NCBI GenBank assembly: GCA_035546295.1
Contig: DATKBT010000070.1
Span: forward strand, 1 to 64,000
Source: DATKBT01 sp035546295
GTDB lineage: Bacteria; Acidobacteriota; Thermoanaerobaculia; Multivoradales; Multivoraceae
Direction of reading: 5' to 3'
DNA: 64,000 bases
Shown here: piece by piece, positions 25,212 to 33,893 of the stretch
Position numbering within the stretch: position 1 is the stretch's first letter
Layout: every line of letters begins with the position of its first letter
The notes under the pieces: generated by a model
The model's database searches: none
Told to the model about the DNA's origin: nothing
Seen by the model: the letters and a program-made list of their open reading frames with translations, nothing else
Program-made: the position numbers and the translations under genes

Positions 25212-25910
25212 TTGACCTCGCGGGCGCGCGCCCAGCCTGCCGCGACCCGCGGCGACGAGGACGGCATCGGTCGCGGCGCGGTCGGGTGCGTGCTCTTCGA
25301 TCTCGGCGGATTGCTGATCGGCTTCCGCGGCGTCGAAGTGGTCGCCGATTGGCTCGGCGGCGCCCCCTCCCCTGCCCTCTGGCGACGCTGGCTGAGCTCG
25401 CCGGCGGTGCGGGCGTTCGAGCGTGGCGAGCAGGACGTCGAGGCGTTCGCCGACGGGCTGATCGCGGACTTCGAGCTGACCATCGAGCCGCGCCGGATCC
25501 TCGACGAGATGGCCGGCTGGATCACGGATCCGGTCCCGGGCGCCCTCGAGCTGCTCGACGAGCTGCGGGCTCTCGGTGACGAGCGCCCGATCGTGGCGTG
25601 CCTGAGCAATACCAACGCGATCCACTGGCCGCTGCTCCAGAGCCCGTTCGGCCCGCGCTTCGATCGCCTCTTCCTGTCGCACCAGACCGGGCGGGTGAAG
25701 CCCGATCCCGCGTCCTTCGACCAGGTGCCGGTGGCCCTCGGCATCCCCGCGCACCGGGTCCTGTTCTTCGACGACCAGCCGACCAACGTCGAAGCAGCGC
25801 GCGCTCGCGGCCTCGCCGCCGAGCAGACCTCGAGCCCCGCCGACTGCCGGCGGGTGCTGGTCGAGCGGGGGGTGCTCGGCGCCCGCTTAGCGGCGAGAGC
25901 CGGGCGATGA
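25212..25910 (+). CDS. HAD-superfamily hydrolase
   Basis: About 232 residues from TTG 25212, 1 nt after the dinB stop. HAD motif I reads LFDLGGLL, with Gly where many phosphatases have the second Asp, as in the YihX-like branch. Motif II is CLSNTN, the motif III lysine is in GRVKPDPASF, and the acidic motif IV is FFDDQPTN. A cap of about 90 residues lies between motifs I and II. The last four bases overlap the next gene as ATGA. The start could lie later, since the first 25 residues are poorly conserved. A sugar-phosphate phosphatase is the likely class. Confidence 0.85.
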   Translation: MTSRARAQPAATRGDEDGIGRGAVGCVLFDLGGLLIGFRGVEVVADWLGGAPSPALWRRWLSSPAVRAFERGEQDVEAFADGLIADFELTIEPRRILDEMAGWITDPVPGALELLDELRALGDERPIVACLSNTNAIHWPLLQSPFGPRFDRLFLSHQTGRVKPDPASFDQVPVALGIPAHRVLFFDDQPTNVEAARARGLAAEQTSSPADCRRVLVERGVLGARLAARAGR

Positions 25911-27547
25911 CTGAGCCGCGTCGCAAGATCTGGGGGTGGGGCTACGAGGGCGAGGGGCTCGACGCGGCGGAACGCGAGGCGCTCGCCGCCGCCCTCGCGC
26001 GTCGTCACGGCGTCGACGAGCTGAAGCCGCGAGCTCCGGCGCCCCAGATCTCGGACATCGAGCTGGCGCCGACACGACTGAAGGCGCCCGCTGTGCTGTC
26101 GGACCGGGTGAGCGCGGAGCCGTACGACCGGCTCCTGCACGCCTACGGCAAGTCCTTCCCGGACGCGGTGCGCGCGCTGCGCGGGGAGTTCACGAACCCG
26201 CCCGATCTGGTCGCCTATCCGCGCAGCGAGGAGGACGTCGCCGCGATCCTCGACTGGGCCACCGACGCGCGCGCCGCCGTGATTCCGTTCGGCGGCGGCT
26301 CGAGCGTCTGCGGGGGCGTCGAGCCCGCGGTCGGCGACGAGTACGCGGGCACGGTCTCGCTCGACCTCGCCCGCCTCGACCGCGTCCTCGAGCTCGATCG
26401 CACCTCACGGGCCGCGCGCATCCAGGCCGGGATCCGCGGGCCGGCGCTCGAGGCCGCGCTGCGGCCCGACGGCCTCACCCTGCGACACTTCCCGCAGAGC
26501 TTCGAGCACTCGACGCTCGGCGGCTGGATCGCCACCCGCTCGGGAGGCCACTACGCGACGCTCTACACCCACATCGACGACTTCGTCGAGGCTCTGCGCG
26601 TGATCACGCCAGCCGGCGCGTTCGAGAGCCGGCGGCTGCCGGGGTCGGGCGCCGGCCCCAGCCCGGACCGTCTGATGATCGGCTCCGAGGGCATCCTCGG
26701 AGTGATCACCGAGGCCTGGATGCGCCTCCAGGACCGCCCGCGGCACCGCGCCTCGGCGGCGGTCCGCTTCGCGGGCTTCACGGCGGGCGCCGAGGCGGTG
26801 CGCGCGCTGTCGCAGTCCGGCCTGTTCCCGACGAACTGCCGGCTGATCGACGCGAGCGAAGCCGACAACACCGGCGCCGGCGACGGTGAGAGCTCGCTGT
26901 TGGTGCTCGGCTTCGAGTCCGCGGACCACGAGGTCGGCCCCTGGATGACTCGGGCGCTCGAGCTCGCCGCCGATCACGGCGGCATGGTGCACCGTCCCGA
27001 GGGCGAGCGCGCCCACCGCGAGGGGGCCGCCGGCGCCTGGCGCGACGCCTTCCTGCGGGCGCCGTACTTCCGCGAGGCGATGGTGCCGCTCGGCGTGATC
27101 GCCGACACCTTCGAGACCGCGATCACGTGGGACCGCTTCGAGTCGCTGCACTCGGGGATCACCGAGCGGATGGGCGCCGCGCTCCGCGAGATCACCGGCC
27201 GCCCCGGCACCGTCACCTGCCGCTTCACCCACGTCTACCCCGACGGCCCTGCTCCCTACTTCACCTTCCAGGCCCTCGGATCCTGGGACGGCCTGCTCGA
27301 CCAGTGGCGGCAGATCAAGGCCGCCGCCAACGAGATGGTGATCGACTCGGGCGGCACGATCACCCATCACCACGCGGTCGGACGCGACCACCGGCCGGGC
27401 TGGGAGCGCCAGCGCCCGGAGCTGTTCGCGGCGGTGCTGCGAGCGGCGAAGCAGACGCTCGATCCCGCCGGCATCCTCAACCCCGGAGTGCTGATCGATC
27501 CCGCCGGCCGCTCCGTGGGAGTGACCGGCGCGATGGCCGCCGAGTGA
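25907..27547 (+). CDS. FAD-linked oxidase, alkyldihydroxyacetonephosphate synthase-like
   Basis: 546 residues. The PCMH-type FAD domain shows PFGGGSSVCGG at 127-137, FPQSFEHSTLGGWIATRS with GGHYATLYTHIDDFV after it, and SEGILGVITEAWMRL. The C-terminal domain ends with a His cluster (TITHHHAVGRDH) just before the closing GILNPG, as in alkylglycerone-phosphate synthase, which swaps an acyl for an alkyl chain to make ether lipids. Bacterial homologues may have other substrates. ATG overlaps the HAD stop as ATGA, so the HAD protein may act on the same compound. An enoyl-CoA hydratase follows. Confidence 0.87.
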   Translation: MTEPRRKIWGWGYEGEGLDAAEREALAAALARRHGVDELKPRAPAPQISDIELAPTRLKAPAVLSDRVSAEPYDRLLHAYGKSFPDAVRALRGEFTNPPDLVAYPRSEEDVAAILDWATDARAAVIPFGGGSSVCGGVEPAVGDEYAGTVSLDLARLDRVLELDRTSRAARIQAGIRGPALEAALRPDGLTLRHFPQSFEHSTLGGWIATRSGGHYATLYTHIDDFVEALRVITPAGAFESRRLPGSGAGPSPDRLMIGSEGILGVITEAWMRLQDRPRHRASAAVRFAGFTAGAEAVRALSQSGLFPTNCRLIDASEADNTGAGDGESSLLVLGFESADHEVGPWMTRALELAADHGGMVHRPEGERAHREGAAGAWRDAFLRAPYFREAMVPLGVIADTFETAITWDRFESLHSGITERMGAALREITGRPGTVTCRFTHVYPDGPAPYFTFQALGSWDGLLDQWRQIKAAANEMVIDSGGTITHHHAVGRDHRPGWERQRPELFAAVLRAAKQTLDPAGILNPGVLIDPAGRSVGVTGAMAAE

Positions 27548-27623
27548 GCCGAGACCGGCCGCCGCCGGCAGGGTCGGCCGCACACTCCGTCGACGCAGTC
27601 TCTACCAAGGAGCCTCGACCAAG

Positions 27624-28418
27624 ATGTCCGACCTCGTCGTCACGATCGAAGACCACGTCGCCACCCTCACGATGAACCGCCCCGAGGCGCGCAACGCGCT
27701 GTCGGAGCCGATGCGCCGCGAGCTGCGCGACGCGCTGCACGCCCTCGAGCTCGACGACGACGTCCGCTGCGTGGTGCTGCGCGGCGAGGGCGACCACTTC
27801 ATGGCCGGCGGCGACGTCAAGACCTTCGCCGGAATCGTCGGCCGTCCCCCCGAGGAGCTCAAGCAGCAGTTCGTGCTCCGCATCCACGACCTGCACCCGA
27901 TCATGTTCGCGATGCGTCGCATGCCGAAGCCGATCGTCGCCAGCGTTCGCGGCGCCGCGGCCGGCGCCGGCGTGAGCATGGCGGCGGCCTGCGATCTGGT
28001 GATCGCCGCCGAGGACGCGTTCTTCACTCTCGCCTACGTCCACATCGGCACCAGCCCCGACGGCTCGTCGACCTACCACCTGCCGCGCGCGCTCGGCGTC
28101 AAGCGGGCGATGGAGATGACGCTGCTCGGCGACCGCGTCGATGCGCGCACCGCAGCGGACTGGGGTCTGGTGAACTTCGTCGTCCCCACCGAGCAGCTCG
28201 AGGCCGAGACCGCGAAGCTCGCGGCGCGGCTCGCGGCCGGACCCACACACGTCCACGGGCGCGCCAAGCGTCTCCTCTACCAGTCGATCGAGACCCAGTT
28301 CGAGGCTCAGCTCCAAGCCGAGGCCGAGGCGTTCGCCGACTGCGCGTCGCGAGCGGACTTCAAGGAAGGCGTCACGGCGTTCGTCGAGAAGAGGAAACCC
28401 GTCTTCACGGGACGATAG
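27624..28418 (+). CDS. Enoyl-CoA hydratase/isomerase family protein
   Basis: 264 residues of the crotonase fold. Oxyanion-hole segments are HFMAGGDVKTF and RGAAAGAGVSMA. The position of the second catalytic acid reads SPDGSSTYHLPRALG, with Asp as in PaaG-like isomerases, and the first glutamate of true hydratases is not evident, so isomerase or epoxide-type chemistry is possible. AAGGAG is 11 nt before ATG 27624. The 3' end overlaps the convergent small membrane gene by 14 nt. Confidence 0.9.
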   Translation: MSDLVVTIEDHVATLTMNRPEARNALSEPMRRELRDALHALELDDDVRCVVLRGEGDHFMAGGDVKTFAGIVGRPPEELKQQFVLRIHDLHPIMFAMRRMPKPIVASVRGAAAGAGVSMAAACDLVIAAEDAFFTLAYVHIGTSPDGSSTYHLPRALGVKRAMEMTLLGDRVDARTAADWGLVNFVVPTEQLEAETAKLAARLAAGPTHVHGRAKRLLYQSIETQFEAQLQAEAEAFADCASRADFKEGVTAFVEKRKPVFTGR

Positions 28419-28623
28419 CGTCGCCTCCCGCCCGCCGCTGCGCGAGCCCTCGATAGAAGATGCTCACCAGGGCGCCGACCACGCCGCCGGTGAGCGGGCC
28501 GACGAAGCCGGTGGGCCAACCGAACGCGCGCGCGGCCAGAGCCGCGCCGAAGCCGAGGGCGACGCCGAGCACGACGGCGCCGAGCACGACCAGGACCAGA
28601 TCACGCCAAGCGACCTTGGACAT
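28405..28623 (-). CDS. Small membrane protein with two predicted helices
   Basis: 72 residues, with membrane helices at about 8-31 and 40-60 joined by a Trp-Pro-Thr-Gly turn, and a short Arg-rich tail. GGAG lies 10 nt before the ATG. It has Gly-rich helix faces (VLGVALGFGAAL and GPLTGGVVGAL) that resemble small conserved membrane proteins of unknown role. It overlaps the convergent enoyl-CoA hydratase gene by 14 nt. Confidence 0.65.
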   Translation of the reverse strand: MSKVAWRDLVLVVLGAVVLGVALGFGAALAARAFGWPTGFVGPLTGGVVGALVSIFYRGLAQRRAGGDAIVP

Positions 28624-28756
28624 AGCGGTAGATCTCCTGCGCAGAGCCTATCAGTCGCGGGCGACGACTGGCCGCTCGATCCGGCGCGCTTCGCCTCCGG
28701 CAGTGGGGCGAGTGATCGCGGGCAGCGGAACCGCGCGCCGACGCCGCCCCGGCCGC

Positions 28757-30586
28757 TCACCGGGCGGACCCGGTCGGTGCGGCATCCTCCCCGAGCAGCA
28801 CCTCGCGGTGCAGGCGCACAGGAAGCGAGCCGCTGCCGACCACGCCGTCCATGAACTCGCGCAGCACGAAGTCGTCGCCCCGCGCCGCCCTGACGTCGCG
28901 ATAGAGCCCGCCGACCTGCTCGTAGCCGAGCCAGTACGAGGTGATCTGGGGCGTGCTGGTGATCGCCCTGGTCCACATGTTCGAAGCGAACTGGCCCTCC
29001 TGCAGCGCCTCGTCCCGCACGAAGCGGATCACCTCGTGGCGCGAGATCCCCTCGGTGTGGACCCGGATGTCGACGATGGTGCGCGCGATGTTCTCCATCT
29101 GCTTCTTGAGGTGCGCGGCGCGCGCCAGGTCGTCCCCCCAGCCCAGGTCGAGCATCAGCCGCTCGCAGAAGGTCCCCCAACCCTCGGTGAAGACGCCGTC
29201 GCCGAGCAGCGAGCGCGCCTTGCGCGGGTGGCGGGCGGCGTGCTTGAGCTGCAGGTAGTGCCCGGGGACCATCTCGTGGGGAGTGATCATCACGTTGAAG
29301 TGGTGGTTGAAGTCGCGGAAGAACGCCTCGCGCTGCTCGTCGGTGAAGCCCGCCGCGGGGGTCGGCAGATAGAAGAGCGTGTCGGCCTCGGGGGCGTAGG
29401 GTCCGGCCGGGTAGACGCCGCCGACGCTCTGGCCCACGAAGTAGGAGGGCGACCGGCCGGTGATCACGGTGAGCTCGCCGGGGAGGGACACCACGTCGTG
29501 CTTCTCGACGAAGCGGACCGCTTCGAGGAGCAGCGTCTGGTAGTCCTCGACGAACTCCTCGACGCTCTCGGCGTGGTCCTGCTCGATGCGGCGGAACAGC
29601 CGCCGCGCGACCTCGTGGTCGTCCTCGGGCGGCGGATCTGAAAAGTAGCGGGACCAGATCGAGCGGCCGAACGCGGCGACCTCCGCGCGCTTCTCGGCCA
29701 ACGCCGCCTCGGCCTGCCTCAGCACAGCCTCCGGCGGCTCTTCGATGCCGGTCACCAGCTGGAAGCGCCGGACGTAGAGATCGCCGAGCCGAGGCGAGCC
29801 GGTCGCCTCGGCCTCGAGCTCGGCCAGGAAGCTCCCCAGCTGCTCGAGGGACTCCGCCGCCACCGTCCCGGCCTCCTCCAGCATCTCCCGCTGCGCGGCG
29901 GTCTCGGCCGCCTCTGGCAGACCTTCGCGGAAGAAGCGCGCTGTCGCCCCGAGTTGCCTCGCCGCGATCGCGCACAGCTCTGGGGCGATCCGTTCGCGCC
30001 CCGTCGCGCCCAGCGCGGTGCGCGCCTGCCCGGCGAGCCGGGGAAGCTGGCGGAGGCGTTCGCCGACGCTGCTCAGCCGGCGCTCGAGCGGCACGTCGTC
30101 GCGCACCAGGAGGTGGGTGTGGTTGCCGGACAGCAGCCCGCTCCAGAACAGCGGATCGGTGTGCTGGACCTGCTGGACCTCGAGCTCGAACAACTGGAGC
30201 TCGGCCTCGGCCAGCAGCAGCTCGGCGTCGTGGCGATCGGCCTGCTCGAGATCGGTGCGCTCGAGCAGCGCGCGCGCCTGCGCCGCCGTGTCACGGTTGA
30301 GCTCGATCCAGCGCTCGAGGCCGGCGGCGTCGAAATCCGGCACCTGCTCGTCGAAGTCGTGCAATCCCGCCGCCGTCGCGCGCGCCGGGAAGGCCTCGAG
30401 GGTGCCGTGGAGGTAGCGATCGCTCAGGCTCGCGACTTTGGTAGCCGCCGCTTCATGGTCGGCCGGCGGCGCAGCGGCCGGCGGCGCAGCGGCCGGCGCC
30501 GCGCACCCGCCGATTCCGGCGACCCCGGCGCTCCACCCCAGGATCAGGCCGCTCCACAGCGGGCTCCGCGAAACGACTCGTTGCAT
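28757..30586 (-). CDS. DUF885-family metallopeptidase, lipoprotein
   Basis: 609 residues. The signal ends in a lipobox-like GIGGC, so it is probably lipid-anchored, followed by an Ala/Pro linker. The zinc site is visible as HEMVPGHYLQL (HExxxGH) and the downstream glutamate in FTEGWGTFCERL, the DUF885 pattern related to M32-like carboxypeptidases. An EGISRHEV and QITSYWLGYEQ C-terminal region also fits the family. ATG 30586 has GAGGAGGG about 7 nt upstream. It is divergent from the yceI gene. A role in peptide degradation outside the cytoplasm is inferred. Confidence 0.9.
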   Translation of the reverse strand: MQRVVSRSPLWSGLILGWSAGVAGIGGCAAPAAAPPAAAPPADHEAAATKVASLSDRYLHGTLEAFPARATAAGLHDFDEQVPDFDAAGLERWIELNRDTAAQARALLERTDLEQADRHDAELLLAEAELQLFELEVQQVQHTDPLFWSGLLSGNHTHLLVRDDVPLERRLSSVGERLRQLPRLAGQARTALGATGRERIAPELCAIAARQLGATARFFREGLPEAAETAAQREMLEEAGTVAAESLEQLGSFLAELEAEATGSPRLGDLYVRRFQLVTGIEEPPEAVLRQAEAALAEKRAEVAAFGRSIWSRYFSDPPPEDDHEVARRLFRRIEQDHAESVEEFVEDYQTLLLEAVRFVEKHDVVSLPGELTVITGRSPSYFVGQSVGGVYPAGPYAPEADTLFYLPTPAAGFTDEQREAFFRDFNHHFNVMITPHEMVPGHYLQLKHAARHPRKARSLLGDGVFTEGWGTFCERLMLDLGWGDDLARAAHLKKQMENIARTIVDIRVHTEGISRHEVIRFVRDEALQEGQFASNMWTRAITSTPQITSYWLGYEQVGGLYRDVRAARGDDFVLREFMDGVVGSGSLPVRLHREVLLGEDAAPTGSAR

Positions 30587-30840
30587 GGGGGGCCCTCCTC
30601 GCCGCGAAGAGGTGCGCCGCGTATCGTGCGCGGCCCACCTCCGTGCGCGCGCACTGTAGCAACGGGCGGCCGGCCCCTGCTGCGGGAGCGGAGGTCTGCG
30701 GGGCGGCTGCGCCGTGAGGGATGGGCGGTGGCGGGAATGTCGGGGCTCGGTGGAACGTTGAAGTCGCGGAACCGAAGCTCCCCGTGTCCGTGGCGCCAGG
30801 ACTTTCCGTGGGCGCACGATCCCCGTCGATGGAGGCTCGA

Positions 30841-31452
30841 ATGAACCGCTCGCCGTTTCGTCCCCTCGCCCCGCTCGTGAATTCCGCCATGTGCTTCGCG
30901 GCGTTCTTGGCCCTTCTGCTCGCGGCGTTGCCTGCGACCGCGCAGACCACCTACACGGTCGACCCCGTACACTCCTCGGTTCTGTTCAAGGTCAAGCACC
31001 TCGGCGTCGCCAACTTCTACGGCCGCTTCAACGAGATCGGCGGCACGATCGCCTACGACGCGGCCAATCCAGAGAAGAGCAGCGTCTCGCTCGAGATCGA
31101 GACCGGCAGCGTCGACACCCACGCCCAGGGGCGCGACGACCACCTGAAGAGCGCCGATTTCTTCAACGCCGCGCAGTTCCCGACCCTCAGCTTCGCCAGC
31201 ACCTCGGTCGAGAAGACCGGCGAGGCGACCTACACGGTTCGCGGCGACCTCACCATGCTCGGGGTCACCAAGCCGATCACGCTCACCGTCGAGAGGACCG
31301 GCGAAGGCACCCACCCTCGCAGCCAGAAGCCGATGCTGGGGTTCGAGGCGCGGGGAACGATCACGCGCAGCGACTGGGGGATGGAGTTCATGAACGGGCC
31401 GCTCAGCGACCAGGTCGAGCTGATCATCGCGCTCGAGACCCGCGCCGACTGA
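30841..31452 (+). CDS. YceI-family periplasmic lipid-binding protein
   Basis: 203 residues with a long signal region ending LLLAALPATAQ. The mature part is the YceI beta-barrel: TYTVDPVHSSVLFKVKHLG, FYGRFNEIGGTI, the long SVSLEIETGSVDT strand, HLKSADFFNAAQFPTLSF and DLTMLGVTKPITL. Family members bind isoprenoid or other long lipids in a hydrophobic tunnel. GGAGG is 5 nt before ATG 30841; ATG 30829 is an in-frame alternative. Confidence 0.93.
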   Translation: MNRSPFRPLAPLVNSAMCFAAFLALLLAALPATAQTTYTVDPVHSSVLFKVKHLGVANFYGRFNEIGGTIAYDAANPEKSSVSLEIETGSVDTHAQGRDDHLKSADFFNAAQFPTLSFASTSVEKTGEATYTVRGDLTMLGVTKPITLTVERTGEGTHPRSQKPMLGFEARGTITRSDWGMEFMNGPLSDQVELIIALETRAD

Positions 31453-31527
31453 GCGGCCCACGCTGAGTCCGCGAGCGGCCACGGACGATCCAAGGGCCCT
31501 CGGCCCCGCCGCCGGGTATGCTGCCGC

Positions 31528-32472
31528 ATGCTCTTGCGCAGTGTCGTTTGGCCGGCGGTGTTCCTACCGCTCCTGGTGGCCGCCGCCATCGCCTGGCTCG
31601 ATCCCGCGGTCCGCCGCGACCCGGCGGGACCCGACCCGGGCGCGGCGCGTACCACCCCGCGCTCGCCCTGGAGCGGTGCACTGGCCTTCGCCGCGGCCTA
31701 CCTGGCCGCGCACACGGCGATCGCGGGCTGGCCGCCGCTGCCCGCGGTCGAGTCCTCTGATTGGCTCGCGTGGCTGGTGGTGGCCGCAGCTCTCGGCGGC
31801 ATCGTCGTCCACACCGGGGCCCTGCGTCTCGCCGACCCGGTGCTGGCGGCGCTGCTGTGGACGGGCCTGTCGGCGACGACGTTGCGTCCGATGCTGGCCC
31901 ACACCTGGAACCGCACCCAGGGCGCCGTCGCCCTCGGCATCCTCGCCTTCGCCTTCACCGTGACCTGGCTCACGGCGGTCCGCCTGCTCGCCGCCCACGC
32001 CGGCGCCATCCAGACCGACCTCACGCGCAGTCTGCGGCCGGCGAGCGCGCTCGTGCTCGCCGCCAGCCTCGGCTCCGCCGGGATCGCGCTCGGCCTCTCG
32101 GCGACCGCGCGCCTCGGCATGATCGCGGGCGCTGCGGCGGTGGTGGCGTTGGCGCTGGCGGCGACCACCACGGTCTTCCGCGGCGCGCTGCTCCCCGGGC
32201 TCGCGGCGGTCCCGCCGATCACCACGGCCCTGATCGGCCTGCTCGCCAACGGCATGCTGTACGCCGAGCTCCCGGGCCTCGCTGCCGCGGCACTGATCGC
32301 GGCTCCTCTCGGCGGCCTGGTCGCCCTGCGTGCCGCCGGCCTCGCCGGCTGGCGGCGCACGCTGGCCGCGGTCGTCGCCACGGTGGCCGTCGCCGCGCTG
32401 GCGCTAGGGGTTGCCGGCTGGCAGAGCACGGAGCGAAATCGAGGAGTCGAGGCGTACGACCCCTACGCGTGA
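31528..32472 (+). CDS. Multi-pass membrane protein of unknown function
   Basis: 314 residues with about eight or nine hydrophobic segments, very rich in Ala and Leu, and a polar C-terminal tail of 16 residues. No catalytic motif or family was recognised. Start ATG 31528 lies 75 nt after yceI, so shared transcription is possible. Confidence 0.7.
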   Translation: MLLRSVVWPAVFLPLLVAAAIAWLDPAVRRDPAGPDPGAARTTPRSPWSGALAFAAAYLAAHTAIAGWPPLPAVESSDWLAWLVVAAALGGIVVHTGALRLADPVLAALLWTGLSATTLRPMLAHTWNRTQGAVALGILAFAFTVTWLTAVRLLAAHAGAIQTDLTRSLRPASALVLAASLGSAGIALGLSATARLGMIAGAAAVVALALAATTTVFRGALLPGLAAVPPITTALIGLLANGMLYAELPGLAAAALIAAPLGGLVALRAAGLAGWRRTLAAVVATVAVAALALGVAGWQSTERNRGVEAYDPYA

Positions 32473-32522
32473 GGTGGATCGGAGGGAATCCGCGATTCTC
32501 CGGCGATCGCGACGCCGACCGG

Positions 32523-32759
32523 TCAGGACGGCGCGAGAGCGCCCGCGTAGTCGAGGACATCCCCCACGGTCTCCATGCGGGCGGCCTCCTCGTCGCTGAT
32601 CTCGACGTCGAGCGCCTCCTCGAGCTCGACCAGGAGCTCGAGCGCCTTGGGCGAGTCGATCCCGAGGTCGGCGACCAGGTCCATCGAAGGTTGGAGCTCG
32701 GTGGCGGGGATGCCGCTCAGCTTGGCGAGCACGCCGGCCGCCACGTCAGGTTTGTCCAT
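32523..32759 (-). CDS. Acyl carrier protein
   Basis: 78 residues. The phosphopantetheine site is DLGIDSPKALELLVELEE with Ser36; the residue after Ser is Pro rather than the usual Leu or Met. The acidic helix pattern and EISDEEAARMETVGDV helix III fit an ACP. ATG 32759 is preceded by AGGAGAG. It lies 125 nt downstream of a diiron-protein gene on the same strand, which suggests a dedicated carrier and not the housekeeping fatty-acid ACP. Confidence 0.9.
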   Translation of the reverse strand: MDKPDVAAGVLAKLSGIPATELQPSMDLVADLGIDSPKALELLVELEEALDVEISDEEAARMETVGDVLDYAGALAPS

Positions 32760-32884
32760 TGCAGTCTCTCCTGAATCGCCGGGGCGCTGCCGCCCAATAC
32801 CCTGCTCGAAGGAAATCCAATCGCGTCTCTGCGCGCTTCACCGTGCTCACTGCGCGCACTCGCCCCGTCGTCTCGCGTCGACGT

Positions 32885-33721
32885 TCAGGGCATGGTCAAC
32901 ACCGCCGAGGCGCCCCGCGGCGTCGCGCGCACCCCCTCGGCGACCTTCTGCCCGCGGTCGACCGACCGGTCGAGCCGCTCGAGCACCTCCTCCTCGAGCT
33001 GGGCGTAGACCGCGCGCCAGTCGATGCCGATCTCGATCAGGTCCTCCTCGAGCGGCTCGAGCATCGGCGGCACGTGGTCGAGCACACGGCGCAGCCGCTC
33101 GTGCAGACGGATCGAATGGGCCTCCCCCTCGGTGCGGGCCTCGGTGAAGGCGGCTGCGAACCGGTCCTCCAGGTACAGGTGGTTGAAGCCGAGATGCCGC
33201 GCCTCGTCATCGAGGATGCCGTTGGCGATGTCGCTCAGCACCGGGTCGACGTCCACTCGCCGCAGCTCCTTCATCACCAGGGTGGCGAGGACCTCGCTGA
33301 CCAGCACCCCCGACAGCCACTCCGAGGTGTCCTTGGCCGTGATCTGGCTCTGGAACAGGTAGCCGGCCGGGAACTTGCGGATCGACAGGGGCTCCTCGTC
33401 GATGCGCCGGAAGTAACGGGCGAACAGCTCGGTGTGACGCGCCTCGTCGACCGCCCAGGTCGTCAAGTAGAACTGGGCTTCGACCTCGGAGCGGTGGCCC
33501 AGGGTCGGGATCTGGGCGGACACCGAGTACAGCGCGCTCTGCTCGCCCATCAGCACGGGGGTCAGCAGCCGTCCGAGCGCCTCCTTGAGGCGCCGCGAGC
33601 GCAGACGCACCGGCAGACCCCAGCGCATGTCCTCGGCCGACCACTGCGCGCGCAGGGCCTTGTGCCAGAGCCGAAGCTGCCGCTCGTTGTCGAGCCTCGG
33701 CATCACCTTGTAGATGTTCAC
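32885..33721 (-). CDS. Ferritin-like diiron protein, probable oxygenase or desaturase
   Basis: 278 residues. A complete carboxylate-bridged diiron set is visible: Glu60 (LMGEQ), Glu93 and His96 (VDEARH), Glu143 (VSEVL), Glu173 and His176 (DDEARH). The spacing E-x32-E-x2-H-x46-E-x29-E-x2-H is that of the ferritin-like oxidases, including R2, acyl-ACP desaturases and AurF-like N-oxygenases. A GTG at 33721 is the start; ATG 33703 is possible. Linkage to an ACP gene suggests that it oxidises a carrier-bound substrate. No iron-free (degenerate) ligand is seen. The exact reaction is unknown. Confidence 0.83.
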   Translation of the reverse strand: MNIYKVMPRLDNERQLRLWHKALRAQWSAEDMRWGLPVRLRSRRLKEALGRLLTPVLMGEQSALYSVSAQIPTLGHRSEVEAQFYLTTWAVDEARHTELFARYFRRIDEEPLSIRKFPAGYLFQSQITAKDTSEWLSGVLVSEVLATLVMKELRRVDVDPVLSDIANGILDDEARHLGFNHLYLEDRFAAAFTEARTEGEAHSIRLHERLRRVLDHVPPMLEPLEEDLIEIGIDWRAVYAQLEEEVLERLDRSVDRGQKVAEGVRATPRGASAVLTMP

Positions 33722-33893
33722 GAGTCTGGTTCCTGGGCTTCTCTGACGGTCTCGAGCTCGCGGTGCGGCTGCCGGTCCTCTCCGGACCGGAGCGTCGAGA
33801 GAGGGAAAGGCGCAGGCAGCGCCGCGACCGTGTCGGCCGCCGGTTCGCGCGGGACTCGTCGATTGTACCCAGACCCGCCGGCAGCGGGCCGGC